64,000 bases of DNA from an uncultured Flavobacteriaceae bacterium (GCA_947502975.1 CANNBV010000001.1:496001-560000), one strand, 5' to 3'; counted from the first letter of the stretch, positions 27,641 through 36,039 are shown. Made by a program: numbers and translations. The notes: generated by a model from the letters alone, not told the origin.

Positions 27641-28087
27641 ATGAAATCATCTTATTATATATTAATAATCATTGTAACCTTTTTAGGTGTAACTACGCAA
27701 GCGCAAGCGCAAACAACATCAGAAGAACTGATAGGGACATGGACTTTTGATTATGATACATCTTCTGCAAATATGACGGCAGCTTCTAAATCCATAATAG
27801 ATAGAATGAATGAAAATCAAAAGCAAAATTTACAGGCTCTTTATAAAAATAGAACTATCACTTTCTTTAAAAACGGAAAATACCAGCAAAAACTTTCGAA
27901 TGGCAAGACCATTAACAGAAACTGGACTTTAGAGGGTAATATTCTTGTCATATCCAATACTACTAGAAACAATGCCAATAGTAGCTATACTTTAGAAATA
28001 CTTACCGATAGCACTTTAGTTCTAAAACCAAAGGATAAGGGGCAAGCAAAAGCATTGATTAGCCAATGGTACTATACTAAAAACTAA
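27641..28087 (+). CDS. Lipocalin-like small secreted protein between the two Rhs genes
   Basis: A 148-residue protein with signal peptide ILIIIVTFLGVTTQAQAQ. The mature part (SEELIGTWTFDYDTSS..RTITFFKNGKYQQKLSNGKT..WTLEGNILVISNT..LTDSTLVLKPKDK) has the GTW opening and strand pattern of lipocalin-like domains. Between two Rhs genes it could be an accessory of Rhs folding or export, but no function is demonstrated. It is packed 43 bp after the first and 12 bp before the second Rhs gene, consistent with one transcript. Confidence 0.65.
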   Translation: MKSSYYILIIIVTFLGVTTQAQAQTTSEELIGTWTFDYDTSSANMTAASKSIIDRMNENQKQNLQALYKNRTITFFKNGKYQQKLSNGKTINRNWTLEGNILVISNTTRNNANSSYTLEILTDSTLVLKPKDKGQAKALISQWYYTKN

Positions 28088-28099
28088 AAAAATAAGATC

Positions 28100-31000
28100 A
28101 TGAATACATGTAAAAAAAATATAATAAAACAAACATTGTGCAGTATAGTATTTTTCTTTGGTTTAATAGAAACATTACAAGCTCAATATACTCTAACTAA
28201 TGCATATGATGATGTTTATAAAAACAAAAATTATAACTACCAGATACTAGGAGATTTATCGAATATTGTATTTACAGATTGGATACCTGGAGAATATGTT
28301 ACTATCGTAAGTACAAATGGTACTAATGTTGATGTACGGTGGACAGATGATGATGGCTACGGATATGGATGGTTTGTTGTTGAAATTACAGATTATGATG
28401 ACAACATTTACTATGCTGACGCCACTGTAGGCATCATTTCTACAAATACATTTGTTTTAAGTGACGAAAACTACATACATACCATAGCACCAAGAATTGC
28501 TTCAACTAATGTTACGACATTAGCCGATAATGAAAAAATAGAAACCGTTTCTTATTTTGATGGTTTAGGTAGAAATATACAAACTGTAGGAATTCGTGCA
28601 GGAGGTAATAGTGAGGACATCATAACACATATTAATTATGATAATTTAGGAAGGCAAAGTAAAAGCTATTTGCCTTATACTTCCACAGATTATCCAGGTA
28701 GCTACAGAGATAATGCATTAACTAACATTAATGCCTTTTATAATACCACGAAATACGAAAACACAACAAACCCTTATAGTGAAACATTATTTGATGGTAC
28801 ACCATTAAATATTATAGTTGAGCAGGCTGCTCCAGGAAACGACTGGAAAGAAGGTAATACCACAGAACATACTATTAAAAATGAATATGAACTCGTAGAA
28901 ACTAGTGATAATGTCATAATGTTTCAGAGTGGATTAGATCAAAATGGTGATCTTCCAGATAATGGACATTTTCAAGAGGGAGAGTTTACCGTACAAGGTG
29001 CTTATAATACACCTTATTTATATAAATTTATTACAAAGAATGAAAACTGGGTGCCATCAGATGTTAATGATAATACTACGCATACGTTTAAGGATTATAG
29101 AGGAAGGGTTATTTTAAGTAGAACATTTGATAATCAGGTGCCACACGATACCTACTACATTTACGATATTTATGGTAATTTAGTATTTGTAATCCCTCCA
29201 AAAGTAGACACTTCAAATGGAGTGTCTGCATCAGAACTTTCAGAATTGTGTTTTCAATATAAATATGATGATAAAAATAGATTAATAGAGAAAAAAATAC
29301 CTGGAAAAGGTTGGGAATATATTGTTTATAATAAATTGGATCAGCCTGTGCTAACACAGCATGCTACTCAATTAGCTACTAGTAATTTAAGTTTATCGAT
29401 AAACCAATGGTCGTTTACAAAATATGATCGGTTTGGGAGAGTAGCTTATACAGGACTAATGAATAGCAATAGTTCTAGAATCACGTTGCAAGGAATTTTA
29501 GATGGTACAAGTTCAACTTATGTAACAAAAGGTGGAGCAACTACTATCGCAGGAACCACAATTTATTATAATAATGGGGCATACCCCACAAGCATTGCTG
29601 AAATCCATACCATAAATTATTATGATGATTACACGTTTGATAAACCCTCCTCTACAAATCTTCCATCGAGTTACGAAGGACAAACTATTGTAAATTATAA
29701 TAATACAGATAAACCAAAGACAAAAGGATTAGCTACTGGGAGTAAAGTGCGTGTGCTTACTACAAACCACTGGATAACTACAGTTACGGGGTATGATGTT
29801 AAAGGAAGACCAATTTATACTGCAAGTGATAATCCTTATTTAGGCAGTGTAGATGTAGTAAAGAGTAAATTAGACTTTATTGGAGTAGTAGATAAAACAG
29901 AAACATCACATGATAGAGGTACTACCAGCATAGATACAGAAGAGTTATTTACCTACGACCATATAGGGCGCCTTAAAAAGCACACACAGGAACTAAACAA
30001 CTCTAATGTAGTTGAAGTCATTATGGAAAACACATATGATGAGTTAGGACAATTAACTGCTAAAAGTGTTGGAGGTAAAAGTACAGAAAATAGGTTACAG
30101 CATATAGATTACACCTATAATGTGAGAGGTTGGCTCAAACAAATTAATGATCCCAATGCTTTAGGTAGCGATCTCTTTGGATTTAAATTAAATTATAATA
30201 CTACCGACACTGGAAGTGGAGCAATAGCACTATATAACGGTAATATAAGTGAAACTATATGGAAAACAGCAAATGATGTAGCTAGTAACCCAAGTACATT
30301 TAATAGAGCCTACAGTTACGTTTATGACGATTTAAATAGAATAACAGATGCATTCTATAAAGTTAAAGGCACTTCAGGGTCTTATGGAGCTTTAAATTGG
30401 GGTAACTACGAATTAAAAGATGTCACTTATGATAAAAACGGAAATATCTTAACACTTGTAAGAACAGGGAACTACTACAATGCTAAAATTGATGATTTAG
30501 TTTACGAATACAACAGTGGCAATAAATTGATGAAAGTATCAGATAGTGGTACAACTCATAATAATTTAAAAGATCAAGGATTTAAAGATGGTTTTACTGG
30601 CACAATTGAATTTTCTTATGATGCAAATGGAAACATGATAAAAGACTATAATAGAAGTATTTGGTCGAATATCAGTTATAATCATTTAAATTTACCTAAG
30701 CAAATCATACAAGGTTCAGGAAATATTTCTTACATTTATGATGCTATTGGTACTAAGTTAAGTAAAACCATTAGTACTACAGGTACGATAACCTATTATG
30801 CTGGGAATTACCAGTACGAAGGCAGTTCATTGAAATTTTTTGGGCATCCAGAAGGCTATATAGAACCCAATGGCAATAATTGGGAGTACTTTTACCAATA
30901 TACAGACCATTTAGGTAATATTAGGTTAAGTTATAAAGATGTAAATCGTAACAATGGTAGTGCTAGTTCGTTACAGATACAGGAAGAGAATAACTATTAT

Positions 31001-31972
31001 CCCTTTGGTTTAAAACATCAAGGGTATAATAATACCCATATTGGTAGAGATCATAAATTTGGGTTTGGCGGTAAAGAAGAGCAAGATGATGATGTGTATG
31101 GTATGCAATTAAATTGGTTAGATTTTCATGCTCGTAATTATGATGCGGCTTTGGGTAGATGGATGAACTTAGATCCTCTAGCTGATTCTGAATTGCAGTT
31201 TAACCAATCACCATATGCGTATACTTGGAATAACCCTGTTAATTTAACGGATCCTACAGGGATGCATCCGGATGGTATTTTAGATGATTATGGGATAGAT
31301 AAAAATGGAAATATCGTCCTAATTAAAAAAACAGACGATAAGTTTGATAGGCTATATAGAGCCAAGAGTGATGAAAATGGAAATGCAACAAAGGATGAAA
31401 ATGGTAACGCTGAAAAAGAGATTGAAGGAGAAGGCACTGAAAATAAAGATTATGTAAAGGTGAATAAAAGTTCAACAAAATCTACTACTGTTATTTCTGA
31501 TTTATCAATTAATGGACAGAAAGGAGAAAAAAACAAAGATGTTAATTTTGCTCAAACAGGAAATAAAGAAGATGCTTTTAAAGTTTTTCAATTTGCAGCT
31601 GAAAATTCAAAAGTTGAATGGTCTTTGCAATCTCATACATTAGAAGGGAATAACACCTATGTATTTGGTACATATCATCAAGACACAAGGTCTCCTAATT
31701 TTACAAATAAGGCATTTGGACTAGGGCTGAACAATTCAAATATTAATTATGACATCCACTCTCATGTTTATACTTTTGGGCCCTCAAGAGGGAATCCCTC
31801 CGATATGTCACAAAAGAGCACTAAAACTAGATATAGATATATCTATTATGCAGGAAATAAAAGAGGAAAAGGAACGTTATTTCAGTACGGTTCTATTTAT
31901 GGTAGAAAATCAAATAATAGAGGTATACATAAAATAGGAGATTTATATAAATCAAAATATTTTAAAGATTAA
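28100..31972 (+). CDS. DUF6443 Rhs polymorphic toxin with JAB-like peptidase tip
   Basis: A 1290-residue secreted toxin with N-terminal signal (IVFFFGLIETLQAQ). Residues ~130-270 fit DUF6443 (NEKIETVSYFDGLGRNIQTV). YD repeats run to ~950. The Rhs core FGFGGKEEQ..LNWLDFHARNYDAALGRWMN..DPLA..QSPYAYTWNNPVNLTDPTG ends at the DPTG junction (Asp1051). The variable tip (~1060-1290) contains IHSHVYTFGPSRGNPSD with His1220, His1222 and Asp1235, the JAMM-like signature of JAB-type toxins. Such proteins deliver the tip into competitors. There are no T6SS genes (VgrG, PAAR) nearby and a Sec signal is present, so surface display or another secretion route is likely. The immunity candidate starts 5 bp downstream. 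Confidence 0.82.
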   Translation: MNTCKKNIIKQTLCSIVFFFGLIETLQAQYTLTNAYDDVYKNKNYNYQILGDLSNIVFTDWIPGEYVTIVSTNGTNVDVRWTDDDGYGYGWFVVEITDYDDNIYYADATVGIISTNTFVLSDENYIHTIAPRIASTNVTTLADNEKIETVSYFDGLGRNIQTVGIRAGGNSEDIITHINYDNLGRQSKSYLPYTSTDYPGSYRDNALTNINAFYNTTKYENTTNPYSETLFDGTPLNIIVEQAAPGNDWKEGNTTEHTIKNEYELVETSDNVIMFQSGLDQNGDLPDNGHFQEGEFTVQGAYNTPYLYKFITKNENWVPSDVNDNTTHTFKDYRGRVILSRTFDNQVPHDTYYIYDIYGNLVFVIPPKVDTSNGVSASELSELCFQYKYDDKNRLIEKKIPGKGWEYIVYNKLDQPVLTQHATQLATSNLSLSINQWSFTKYDRFGRVAYTGLMNSNSSRITLQGILDGTSSTYVTKGGATTIAGTTIYYNNGAYPTSIAEIHTINYYDDYTFDKPSSTNLPSSYEGQTIVNYNNTDKPKTKGLATGSKVRVLTTNHWITTVTGYDVKGRPIYTASDNPYLGSVDVVKSKLDFIGVVDKTETSHDRGTTSIDTEELFTYDHIGRLKKHTQELNNSNVVEVIMENTYDELGQLTAKSVGGKSTENRLQHIDYTYNVRGWLKQINDPNALGSDLFGFKLNYNTTDTGSGAIALYNGNISETIWKTANDVASNPSTFNRAYSYVYDDLNRITDAFYKVKGTSGSYGALNWGNYELKDVTYDKNGNILTLVRTGNYYNAKIDDLVYEYNSGNKLMKVSDSGTTHNNLKDQGFKDGFTGTIEFSYDANGNMIKDYNRSIWSNISYNHLNLPKQIIQGSGNISYIYDAIGTKLSKTISTTGTITYYAGNYQYEGSSLKFFGHPEGYIEPNGNNWEYFYQYTDHLGNIRLSYKDVNRNNGSASSLQIQEENNYYPFGLKHQGYNNTHIGRDHKFGFGGKEEQDDDVYGMQLNWLDFHARNYDAALGRWMNLDPLADSELQFNQSPYAYTWNNPVNLTDPTGMHPDGILDDYGIDKNGNIVLIKKTDDKFDRLYRAKSDENGNATKDENGNAEKEIEGEGTENKDYVKVNKSSTKSTTVISDLSINGQKGEKNKDVNFAQTGNKEDAFKVFQFAAENSKVEWSLQSHTLEGNNTYVFGTYHQDTRSPNFTNKAFGLGLNNSNINYDIHSHVYTFGPSRGNPSDMSQKSTKTRYRYIYYAGNKRGKGTLFQYGSIYGRKSNNRGIHKIGDLYKSKYFKD

Positions 31973-31977
31973 AAATC

Positions 31978-32484
31978 ATGAAAATCTATCAAGCAATTGC
32001 ATTGTCTTTTCTATTTAATTTTTCTTTTGCTCAAGATTTGAGTTTTATAAAAAATGAATCTTTAAAAGAAAAAATCCTAAATTTAAACACTTTTATTTAT
32101 AGTTCTCCGACAATTAATGATAATTATTTTGATGAAAATATATATATTGTTTCTGACGGTTATAATTCTTTTTCCTTCGCTTTAACTACAAAAATTGATA
32201 AGAAAAGAATAGAGCCTAATAACATTAAATGTTATAAATTAAGTGAGAAAGTTGTATGGGTTATCTCAGAAATAGGCAAAATTGAAGATAAGGTTATAGA
32301 TAAAGAAATGTTAAATAAGTTGAGTAACTGTGATAATCTTATTCCCAGTAACAATAAACAAAAATCTATCCCTGAAATGATAAACTCTTCATTTTCTTAT
32401 GAGTTTAATAATTATGGAGACTATGTTTTAAATAAATTAAACACTTTTGATAAGCTACTATTTTTAAGTATAGAATTTGATTAA
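31978..32484 (+). CDS. Candidate immunity protein for the JAB-like Rhs tip (exported)
   Basis: A 168-residue protein with signal peptide MKIYQAIALSFLFNFSFAQ. No family is recognised. It starts 5 bp after the Rhs stop, the standard place of the cognate immunity gene. Its export suggests that the toxin is neutralised in the periplasm. The mature part is Asn/Lys/Ser-rich with two Cys (NIKCYKL, SNCDNL). The first repeat arm of the cassette array begins 38 bp after its stop codon. Function is inferred from position only. Confidence 0.6.
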   Translation: MKIYQAIALSFLFNFSFAQDLSFIKNESLKEKILNLNTFIYSSPTINDNYFDENIYIVSDGYNSFSFALTTKIDKKRIEPNNIKCYKLSEKVVWVISEIGKIEDKVIDKEMLNKLSNCDNLIPSNNKQKSIPEMINSSFSYEFNNYGDYVLNKLNTFDKLLFLSIEFD

Positions 32485-32522
32485 ATAATGAAGTAAATTT
32501 ATAACTAGTTGGAGATAGAGTT

Positions 32523-32650
32523 CCTCCTGCTGGCGCTAGTATATCAAAGTAACGGCTACCGCTAGTTTTAACTAGTGGCGGTAAGAGTGAGAAATCTAAT
32601 AAAAGCTATTCTAATTTTTGGAGTAGCTTTTGGTGTTTTTATAGCACTAT
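32523..32650 (+). repeat. Cassette-array repeat A (left arm plus terminator; right arm replaced)
   Basis: Left arm GCTGGCGCTAGTATATC, then the palindrome ACCGCTAGTTTTAACTAG followed by TGGCGGTAAGAG, then the terminator hairpin AAAAGCTATTCTAA / GAGTAGCTTTT. The right arm seen in the other copies is absent; at 32651 the sequence switches into Rhs core coding sequence. It directly follows the active toxin's immunity gene. Confidence 0.85.
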
Positions 32651-32902
32651 ATATTTCTTACATTTATGATGCTCTTGGTACTAAGCTAAGCAAAACCATT
32701 AGTACTACAAGTATGGTAATCTATTATGCTGGTAATTATCAGTATGAAAATAGTTCATTGAAATTTTTTGGGCATCCAGAAGGTTATATAGAACCCAATG
32801 GTAGTAATTGGGAGTACTTTTACCAATATACAGACCATTTAGGTAATATTAGGTTAAGTTATAAAGATGTAAATCGTAACAATGGTAGTGCTAGTTCGTT
32901 AC
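32651..32902 (+). pseudogene. Displaced fragment of an Rhs core gene
   Basis: These 252 bp align without gaps to 30723-30974 of the Rhs toxin gene with roughly 16 mismatches by eye; the last ~100 bp are identical. Translation SYIYDALGTKLSKTISTT..YYAGNYQYENSSLKFF..NNGSASSL matches the Rhs core. The frame is open from 32575 into repeat B (stop at 32938-32940) but has no plausible start. Most differences are silent, so the donor was probably another functional Rhs gene rather than long-decayed sequence. Both ends are fused to array repeats, marking the repeat as a recombination boundary. The tip-proximal core and the DPxG junction are missing, so no function as a toxin is expected. Confidence 0.88.
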
Positions 32903-33103
32903 CCCCTGCTGGCGCTAGTATGCGTAATGGCTACCGCTAGTTTAAACTAGTGGCGGTAAGAGTAAGAAAAACAAGAGCTATTCTAACTTTTTAGGGTAGC
33001 TTTTGTATTTTTAAGTATTGATATTGACAAAGTATTGTGTGCACTAGTTACAAACTAGCGCCAGCGAGGGGGAACCACCAGTTATAAACTGGCGGTAGCG
33101 GGG
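32903..33103 (+). repeat. Cassette-array repeat B (complete, with extra arm)
   Basis: Left arm GCTGGCGCTAGTATGCG, palindrome ACCGCTAGTTTAAACTAG, terminator AGAGCTATTCTAA..TTAGGGTAGCTTTTG, AT-rich spacer ending TATTGACAAAGTATTGTG, right arm CACTAGTTACAAACTAGCGC ending CAGCGAGGGG. A second small palindrome, ACCACCAGTTATAAACTGGC, follows at 33074-33103. Confidence 0.88.
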
Positions 33104-33135
33104 AAAAAGTGTATTGACCAAAAAATTAAATTACA

Positions 33136-33564
33136 ATGAACAAAAGTTATTCAAAAATATTATTAGCCCTTTCCCTTTTTATTTTATCATGTCAAAACAA
33201 TGAAATAACCTTAGGCTCTAAGTTGGAAAATAAAGAATTTAACAAAAGGGTTCTAGCACCTACTATCTCATTTATACCTTCAACTAATATTAAAATTAAT
33301 GACATCGAATATATTATAGGAGTTAATTCTGATCAAGAAATAAGTTATGTTTCTACAACTAATTCTAATTTTAGAGTAGATGGTCTTACTATTAATTCAA
33401 AGCTTGGTGATATTGAAAATGATATTAATCAAGTGAAGCATATCCCTGGCTGGGGATATTATATAGAAGTTAACTCAGAATGGTACGCTGGATTTGATTT
33501 TCAAATGAAACCAAACAGAGGTTCAAAAATAAAATGGTTTTTCAAATACCATTTTTCTAACTAG
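33136..33564 (+). CDS. Orphan immunity-like lipoprotein, cassette 1
   Basis: A 142-residue predicted lipoprotein: MNKSYSKILLALSLFILSCQ with lipobox FILSC (Cys19). Its mature domain is not recognised (KINDIEYIIGVNSDQEISYV..PGWGYYIEVNSEWYAGFDF). The start codon overlaps the stop of a short upstream frame (33101-33139, ending KIKLQ), as in toxin-immunity translational coupling. Its own TAG stop sits in the CTAGTAT of the next repeat. No toxin is left in the cassette. Immunity function is an inference from the array context and size. Confidence 0.6.
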   Translation: MNKSYSKILLALSLFILSCQNNEITLGSKLENKEFNKRVLAPTISFIPSTNIKINDIEYIIGVNSDQEISYVSTTNSNFRVDGLTINSKLGDIENDINQVKHIPGWGYYIEVNSEWYAGFDFQMKPNRGSKIKWFFKYHFSN

Positions 33565-33718
33565 TATTGCTACCTGCTACCGCTCGTTTTTAACGAGTGG
33601 TGGTAAGAGTAAGAAAAATAAAAGCTATTCTACTTTTTAGGGTAGCTTTTGTATTTTTAGATATAGTTATATTGACAAAATATTGTGTGCACTAGTTACA
33701 AACTAGCGCCAGCGAGGG
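33560..33718 (+). repeat. Cassette-array repeat C
   Basis: Shortened left arm (CTAGTATTGCTACC), palindrome ACCGCTCGTTTTTAACGAGT with compensating changes (CTCG/CGAG instead of CTAG/CTAG), terminator AAAAGCTATTCTA..TAGGGTAGCTTTTG, spacer ATATTGACAAAATATTGTG and right arm ACTAGTTACAAACTAGCGCC ending AGCGAGGG. The upstream gene ends within it. Confidence 0.86.
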
Positions 33719-33746
33719 CCTTTAAGGAGTTTTAAACTAATTTATT

Positions 33747-34334
33747 ATGAGAATATTAAAAAAAAACCAGAATTATTTAGTACTAATATTTTTATCTTCT
33801 TTCATATTTAATTGTAAGGGGCAAAATACATGTTCGGATTTATATAATAATTATTTAGATGAAGTTCTAAAAAGTAATATTTCATCAGCTGAAGCATATT
33901 TAAATAAAGCTATAGAATGTGATTCAAGTAATTTAAGTTACAAATCGGAAAAAGTAAATTTTCTAATAGGTGAAAAGAGGTATAATGACGCTTTGATTAC
34001 AATAAGGGAAATAGATTTAGAGCCTTTTAATAAAGTCGTTGAAGCTACTTTAGTTTTAAAACTTGATTCAAAGAATGCTTTAAAAATTCTTAAAGAAGCA
34101 CATAGCAAATTAATAAATTTTCAACTAGAGGATAATGATGAGTTAATTTTTTCTAGAACTATTAATTTAGTTATGTTGGAAAATTATTTATATGGAAGTG
34201 AGTATGCGCTTGAAAGAGTTGCTAAATTTGATCCAAAAACGACTCAACATGAAGAAATAATAGATTTTATCACAAATCAGATGAAAAGCGAGTCTCCAGA
34301 TACAATTCTATTTCAATTTCATAATATTCAGTAA
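33747..34334 (+). CDS. Orphan immunity-like lipoprotein, cassette 2 (TPR-like helices)
   Basis: A 195-residue predicted lipoprotein, lipobox FIFNC (Cys23) followed by KGQN. The mature part is alpha-helical with TPR-like pattern (AEAYLNKAIECDSSNLSYKS, LIGEKRYNDALITIREIDLE, ALKILKEAHSKLINF). The CKGQN motif after the lipobox is shared with cassette 4 (35415-35840), hinting at common membrane-retention signals. It lies between repeats C and D, 29 bp after the right arm. No cognate toxin is nearby except a possible six-codon remnant (AFKEF, 33718-33735). Confidence 0.58.
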   Translation: MRILKKNQNYLVLIFLSSFIFNCKGQNTCSDLYNNYLDEVLKSNISSAEAYLNKAIECDSSNLSYKSEKVNFLIGEKRYNDALITIREIDLEPFNKVVEATLVLKLDSKNALKILKEAHSKLINFQLEDNDELIFSRTINLVMLENYLYGSEYALERVAKFDPKTTQHEEIIDFITNQMKSESPDTILFQFHNIQ

Positions 34335-34343
34335 TATAGTCAT

Positions 34344-34489
34344 CCCCGCTACCGCTAGTTTTAACTAGTGTCGGTAAGAGTAAGAAAAATAAAAGCTATT
34401 CTAATTTTAGAGTAGCTTTTGTATTTTTAGATATAGTTATATTGACAAAGTATTGTGTGCACTAGTTACAAACTAGCGCCAGCGGGGGG
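34344..34489 (+). repeat. Cassette-array repeat D
   Basis: Left arm reduced to CCCCGCTACCGCTAGT, palindrome CCGCTAGTTTTAACTAGTG, terminator AAAAGCTATTCTAATTTTAG / AGTAGCTTTTGTATTTTT, spacer, right arm CACTAGTTACAAACTAGCGC ending CAGCGGGGGG. The right arm runs directly into a toxin-tail coding frame. Confidence 0.87.
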
Positions 34490-34693
34490 AAAGGTGCTTT
34501 TGGACTCGGAGCTTATGAGCTTTTGGATTGGAGTGCAAACCAGATTAATTCTGAGAACAAGTTATTAATTTTATCAAATCAAGATAGATCTAATGGTGTT
34601 CCAATGAATCGGCATAGGCTACCTAGAAAAACCAAGGGTAAATCAGTTTTAAAACCTATTCTTAAAAGAATTGGAAAAATATTAGGATTCTAA
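34490..34693 (+). pseudogene. Displaced toxin-tip C-terminal fragment, cassette 3
   Basis: An open frame of 67 codons begins exactly at the right arm of repeat D and ends TAA at 34691-34693. Translation opens KGAFGLGAYELLDWSANQIN and ends LKPILKRIGKILGF. It has no start codon at its 5' end (only an internal ATG) and no visible translation signal. It stops 7 bp before the next gene's ATG. Basic, compact composition and position directly upstream of an immunity-like gene fit the C-terminal end of a former Rhs toxin tip. I do not recognise the fold. Confidence 0.65.
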
Positions 34694-34700
34694 ATATCTA

Positions 34701-35216
34701 ATGAATAAAATTTTTAATAAATTATATTGGGGAGTTTTCTTGTTTATTTGTGCTGTTTTAGTGTTTAAAAATTATATTTCTAAATCGGATTTATACTTAC
34801 GTTACAAGTATGGTTTAGGATATAATCAAGAACGATTAGAGAAAGGAATTCTGTTATTACCGGATAATTTTGAATTATATGATGGTCAACATGATAAAGA
34901 GAATATAGTTTGGATAAATCCCAAACCAGAATATTCAGATTCTTCTTATGTACACTTAAACAAAACGCTAATCATAAGAAACTCAAAGCTATTTATAGAA
35001 AAAGATGTATTAAAATTGAAGTTTTCTAACTCTAAAGAGTATAAACAGTTAACCTCAAAATATTATTATAATGCTTCAGGTGAAAATGATAAATTACTCT
35101 ATATAACTCATCACTATGTTAATGATTCTATAAAGGAAATAGACACGGTTTCAGTTCTGGATAATATCAGATCTATAAATCGTATAAATACTATTTTTGA
35201 TAAACATTTAAAATAG
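34701..35216 (+). CDS. Orphan immunity-like membrane-anchored protein, cassette 3
   Basis: A 171-residue protein with one N-terminal transmembrane segment (LYWGVFLFICAVLVF, ~8-22) and a charged mature domain (GYNQERLEKGILLLPDNFEL, YYYNASGENDKLLYITHHYV). No family is recognised. It starts 7 bp after the displaced toxin-tail frame, the spacing typical for a toxin/immunity pair. Its TAG stop abuts the CCCC that opens repeat E. Role as immunity protein for the fragmentary upstream toxin is inferred. Confidence 0.6.
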   Translation: MNKIFNKLYWGVFLFICAVLVFKNYISKSDLYLRYKYGLGYNQERLEKGILLLPDNFELYDGQHDKENIVWINPKPEYSDSSYVHLNKTLIIRNSKLFIEKDVLKLKFSNSKEYKQLTSKYYYNASGENDKLLYITHHYVNDSIKEIDTVSVLDNIRSINRINTIFDKHLK

Positions 35217-35384
35217 CCCCGCTGGCGCTAGTATGCGTACTGGCTACCGCTAGTTTTAACTAGTGGCGGTAAGAGTAAGAAAAACAAAAGCTATTCTAAA
35301 AAGTTAGAGTAGCTTTTGTATTTTAGATACAGTTATATTGACAAAGTATTGTGAGCACTAGTTACAAACTAGCGCCAGCGTGGG
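35217..35384 (+). repeat. Cassette-array repeat E
   Basis: Complete unit: CCCCGCTGGCGCTAGTATGC, palindrome ACCGCTAGTTTTAACTAG, terminator AAAAGCTATTCTAA / TTAGAGTAGCTTTTG (14-bp stem), spacer TATTGACAAAGTATTGTG, right arm CACTAGTTACAAACTAGCGC ending CAGCGTGGG. The outer blocks CGCTGGCGCTAGT and ACTAGCGCCAGCG are exact inverses. Confidence 0.9.
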
Positions 35385-35414
35385 AACAACCAAAGTAAAG
35401 AAAAAAATTATAAC

Positions 35415-35840
35415 ATGAAATATTTAAAATTATTCACTTTAATAGTATCTCTTTGTCTTATTAGTTGTAAGGGACAAAATTGTAATAAAGATTATATTTC
35501 AAATTATCTTATCGACTATAGTGAAGAAAGAAACTATAATTATTGTGAATTGGTTAATCAATCATTAGAAAACGATAGCTATTCAATAAGAAGCCTTTCT
35601 TTATTGGAGTTTTATGACGGGATGACTTATGAACATGGTGCTGTGATTATTGAAATAATAAATAAGATTGGAGAAGAAAAATATTTAAAAGCATTAAATA
35701 ATATTTCTCCTGATGAAAAAGTTAAACTAAAATCTTATTTACATGCAGGTTTTGATTTTACTCAAAACGTAAATTTTAAAGATAAAAATTTAAAAACTTC
35801 TTTCAATAAGGTATATGCCTATTTAGGAAAGGACTATTGA
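35415..35840 (+). CDS. Orphan immunity-like lipoprotein, cassette 4
   Basis: A 141-residue predicted lipoprotein: MKYLKLFTLIVSLCLISCKG, lipobox CLISC (Cys18), then KGQN as in cassette 2. The mature part is helical (YCELVNQSLENDSYSIRSLS, YEHGAVIIEIINKIGEEKYL, ISPDEKVKLKSYLHAGFDFT). Its length and helical character resemble small immunity proteins, but no family is recognised. The ATG overlaps the TGA of a short frame (35383-35418, ending KKKIIT) that may be the last trace of a toxin. Confidence 0.58.
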   Translation: MKYLKLFTLIVSLCLISCKGQNCNKDYISNYLIDYSEERNYNYCELVNQSLENDSYSIRSLSLLEFYDGMTYEHGAVIIEIINKIGEEKYLKALNNISPDEKVKLKSYLHAGFDFTQNVNFKDKNLKTSFNKVYAYLGKDY

Positions 35841-35859
35841 TGGGAAAATAATTTCAATG

Positions 35860-36003
35860 CCCCTGCTGCCGCTAGTTTGTAACTAGTGGCGGTAAGGTAA
35901 GAAAATAAAAGCTATTCTAATTTTAGAATGGCTTTTGTATTTTAGATATATTTATATTGACAAAGTATTGTGGGCACTAGTTACAAACTAGCGCTAGCGG
36001 GGG
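35860..36003 (+). repeat. Cassette-array repeat F
   Basis: CCCCTGCTGCCGCTAGTTTG opening (the first palindrome is fused to the left block), then TAACTAGTGGCGGTAAG, terminator AAAAGCTATTCTAA..TTAGAATGGCTTTTG (stem kept with a G-U/G-C change), spacer TATTGACAAAGTATTGTG and right arm CACTAGTTACAAACTAGCGC ending TAGCGGGGG. Confidence 0.87.
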
Positions 36004-36039
36004 TATTTTAGTCCATAACAGATTTGTTAATTAAAAACT

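Noticed and set aside
32575-32940. A functional 121-residue membrane protein reading from repeat A through the Rhs fragment
   Set aside because: The first ~25 codons are translated repeat A and the rest is Rhs core sequence ending in repeat B; there is no independent start or family support.
34490-34693. HNH-type nuclease tip
   Set aside because: A few Asn/His positions (e.g. NRHR) are suggestive, but the full motif cannot be placed with confidence.
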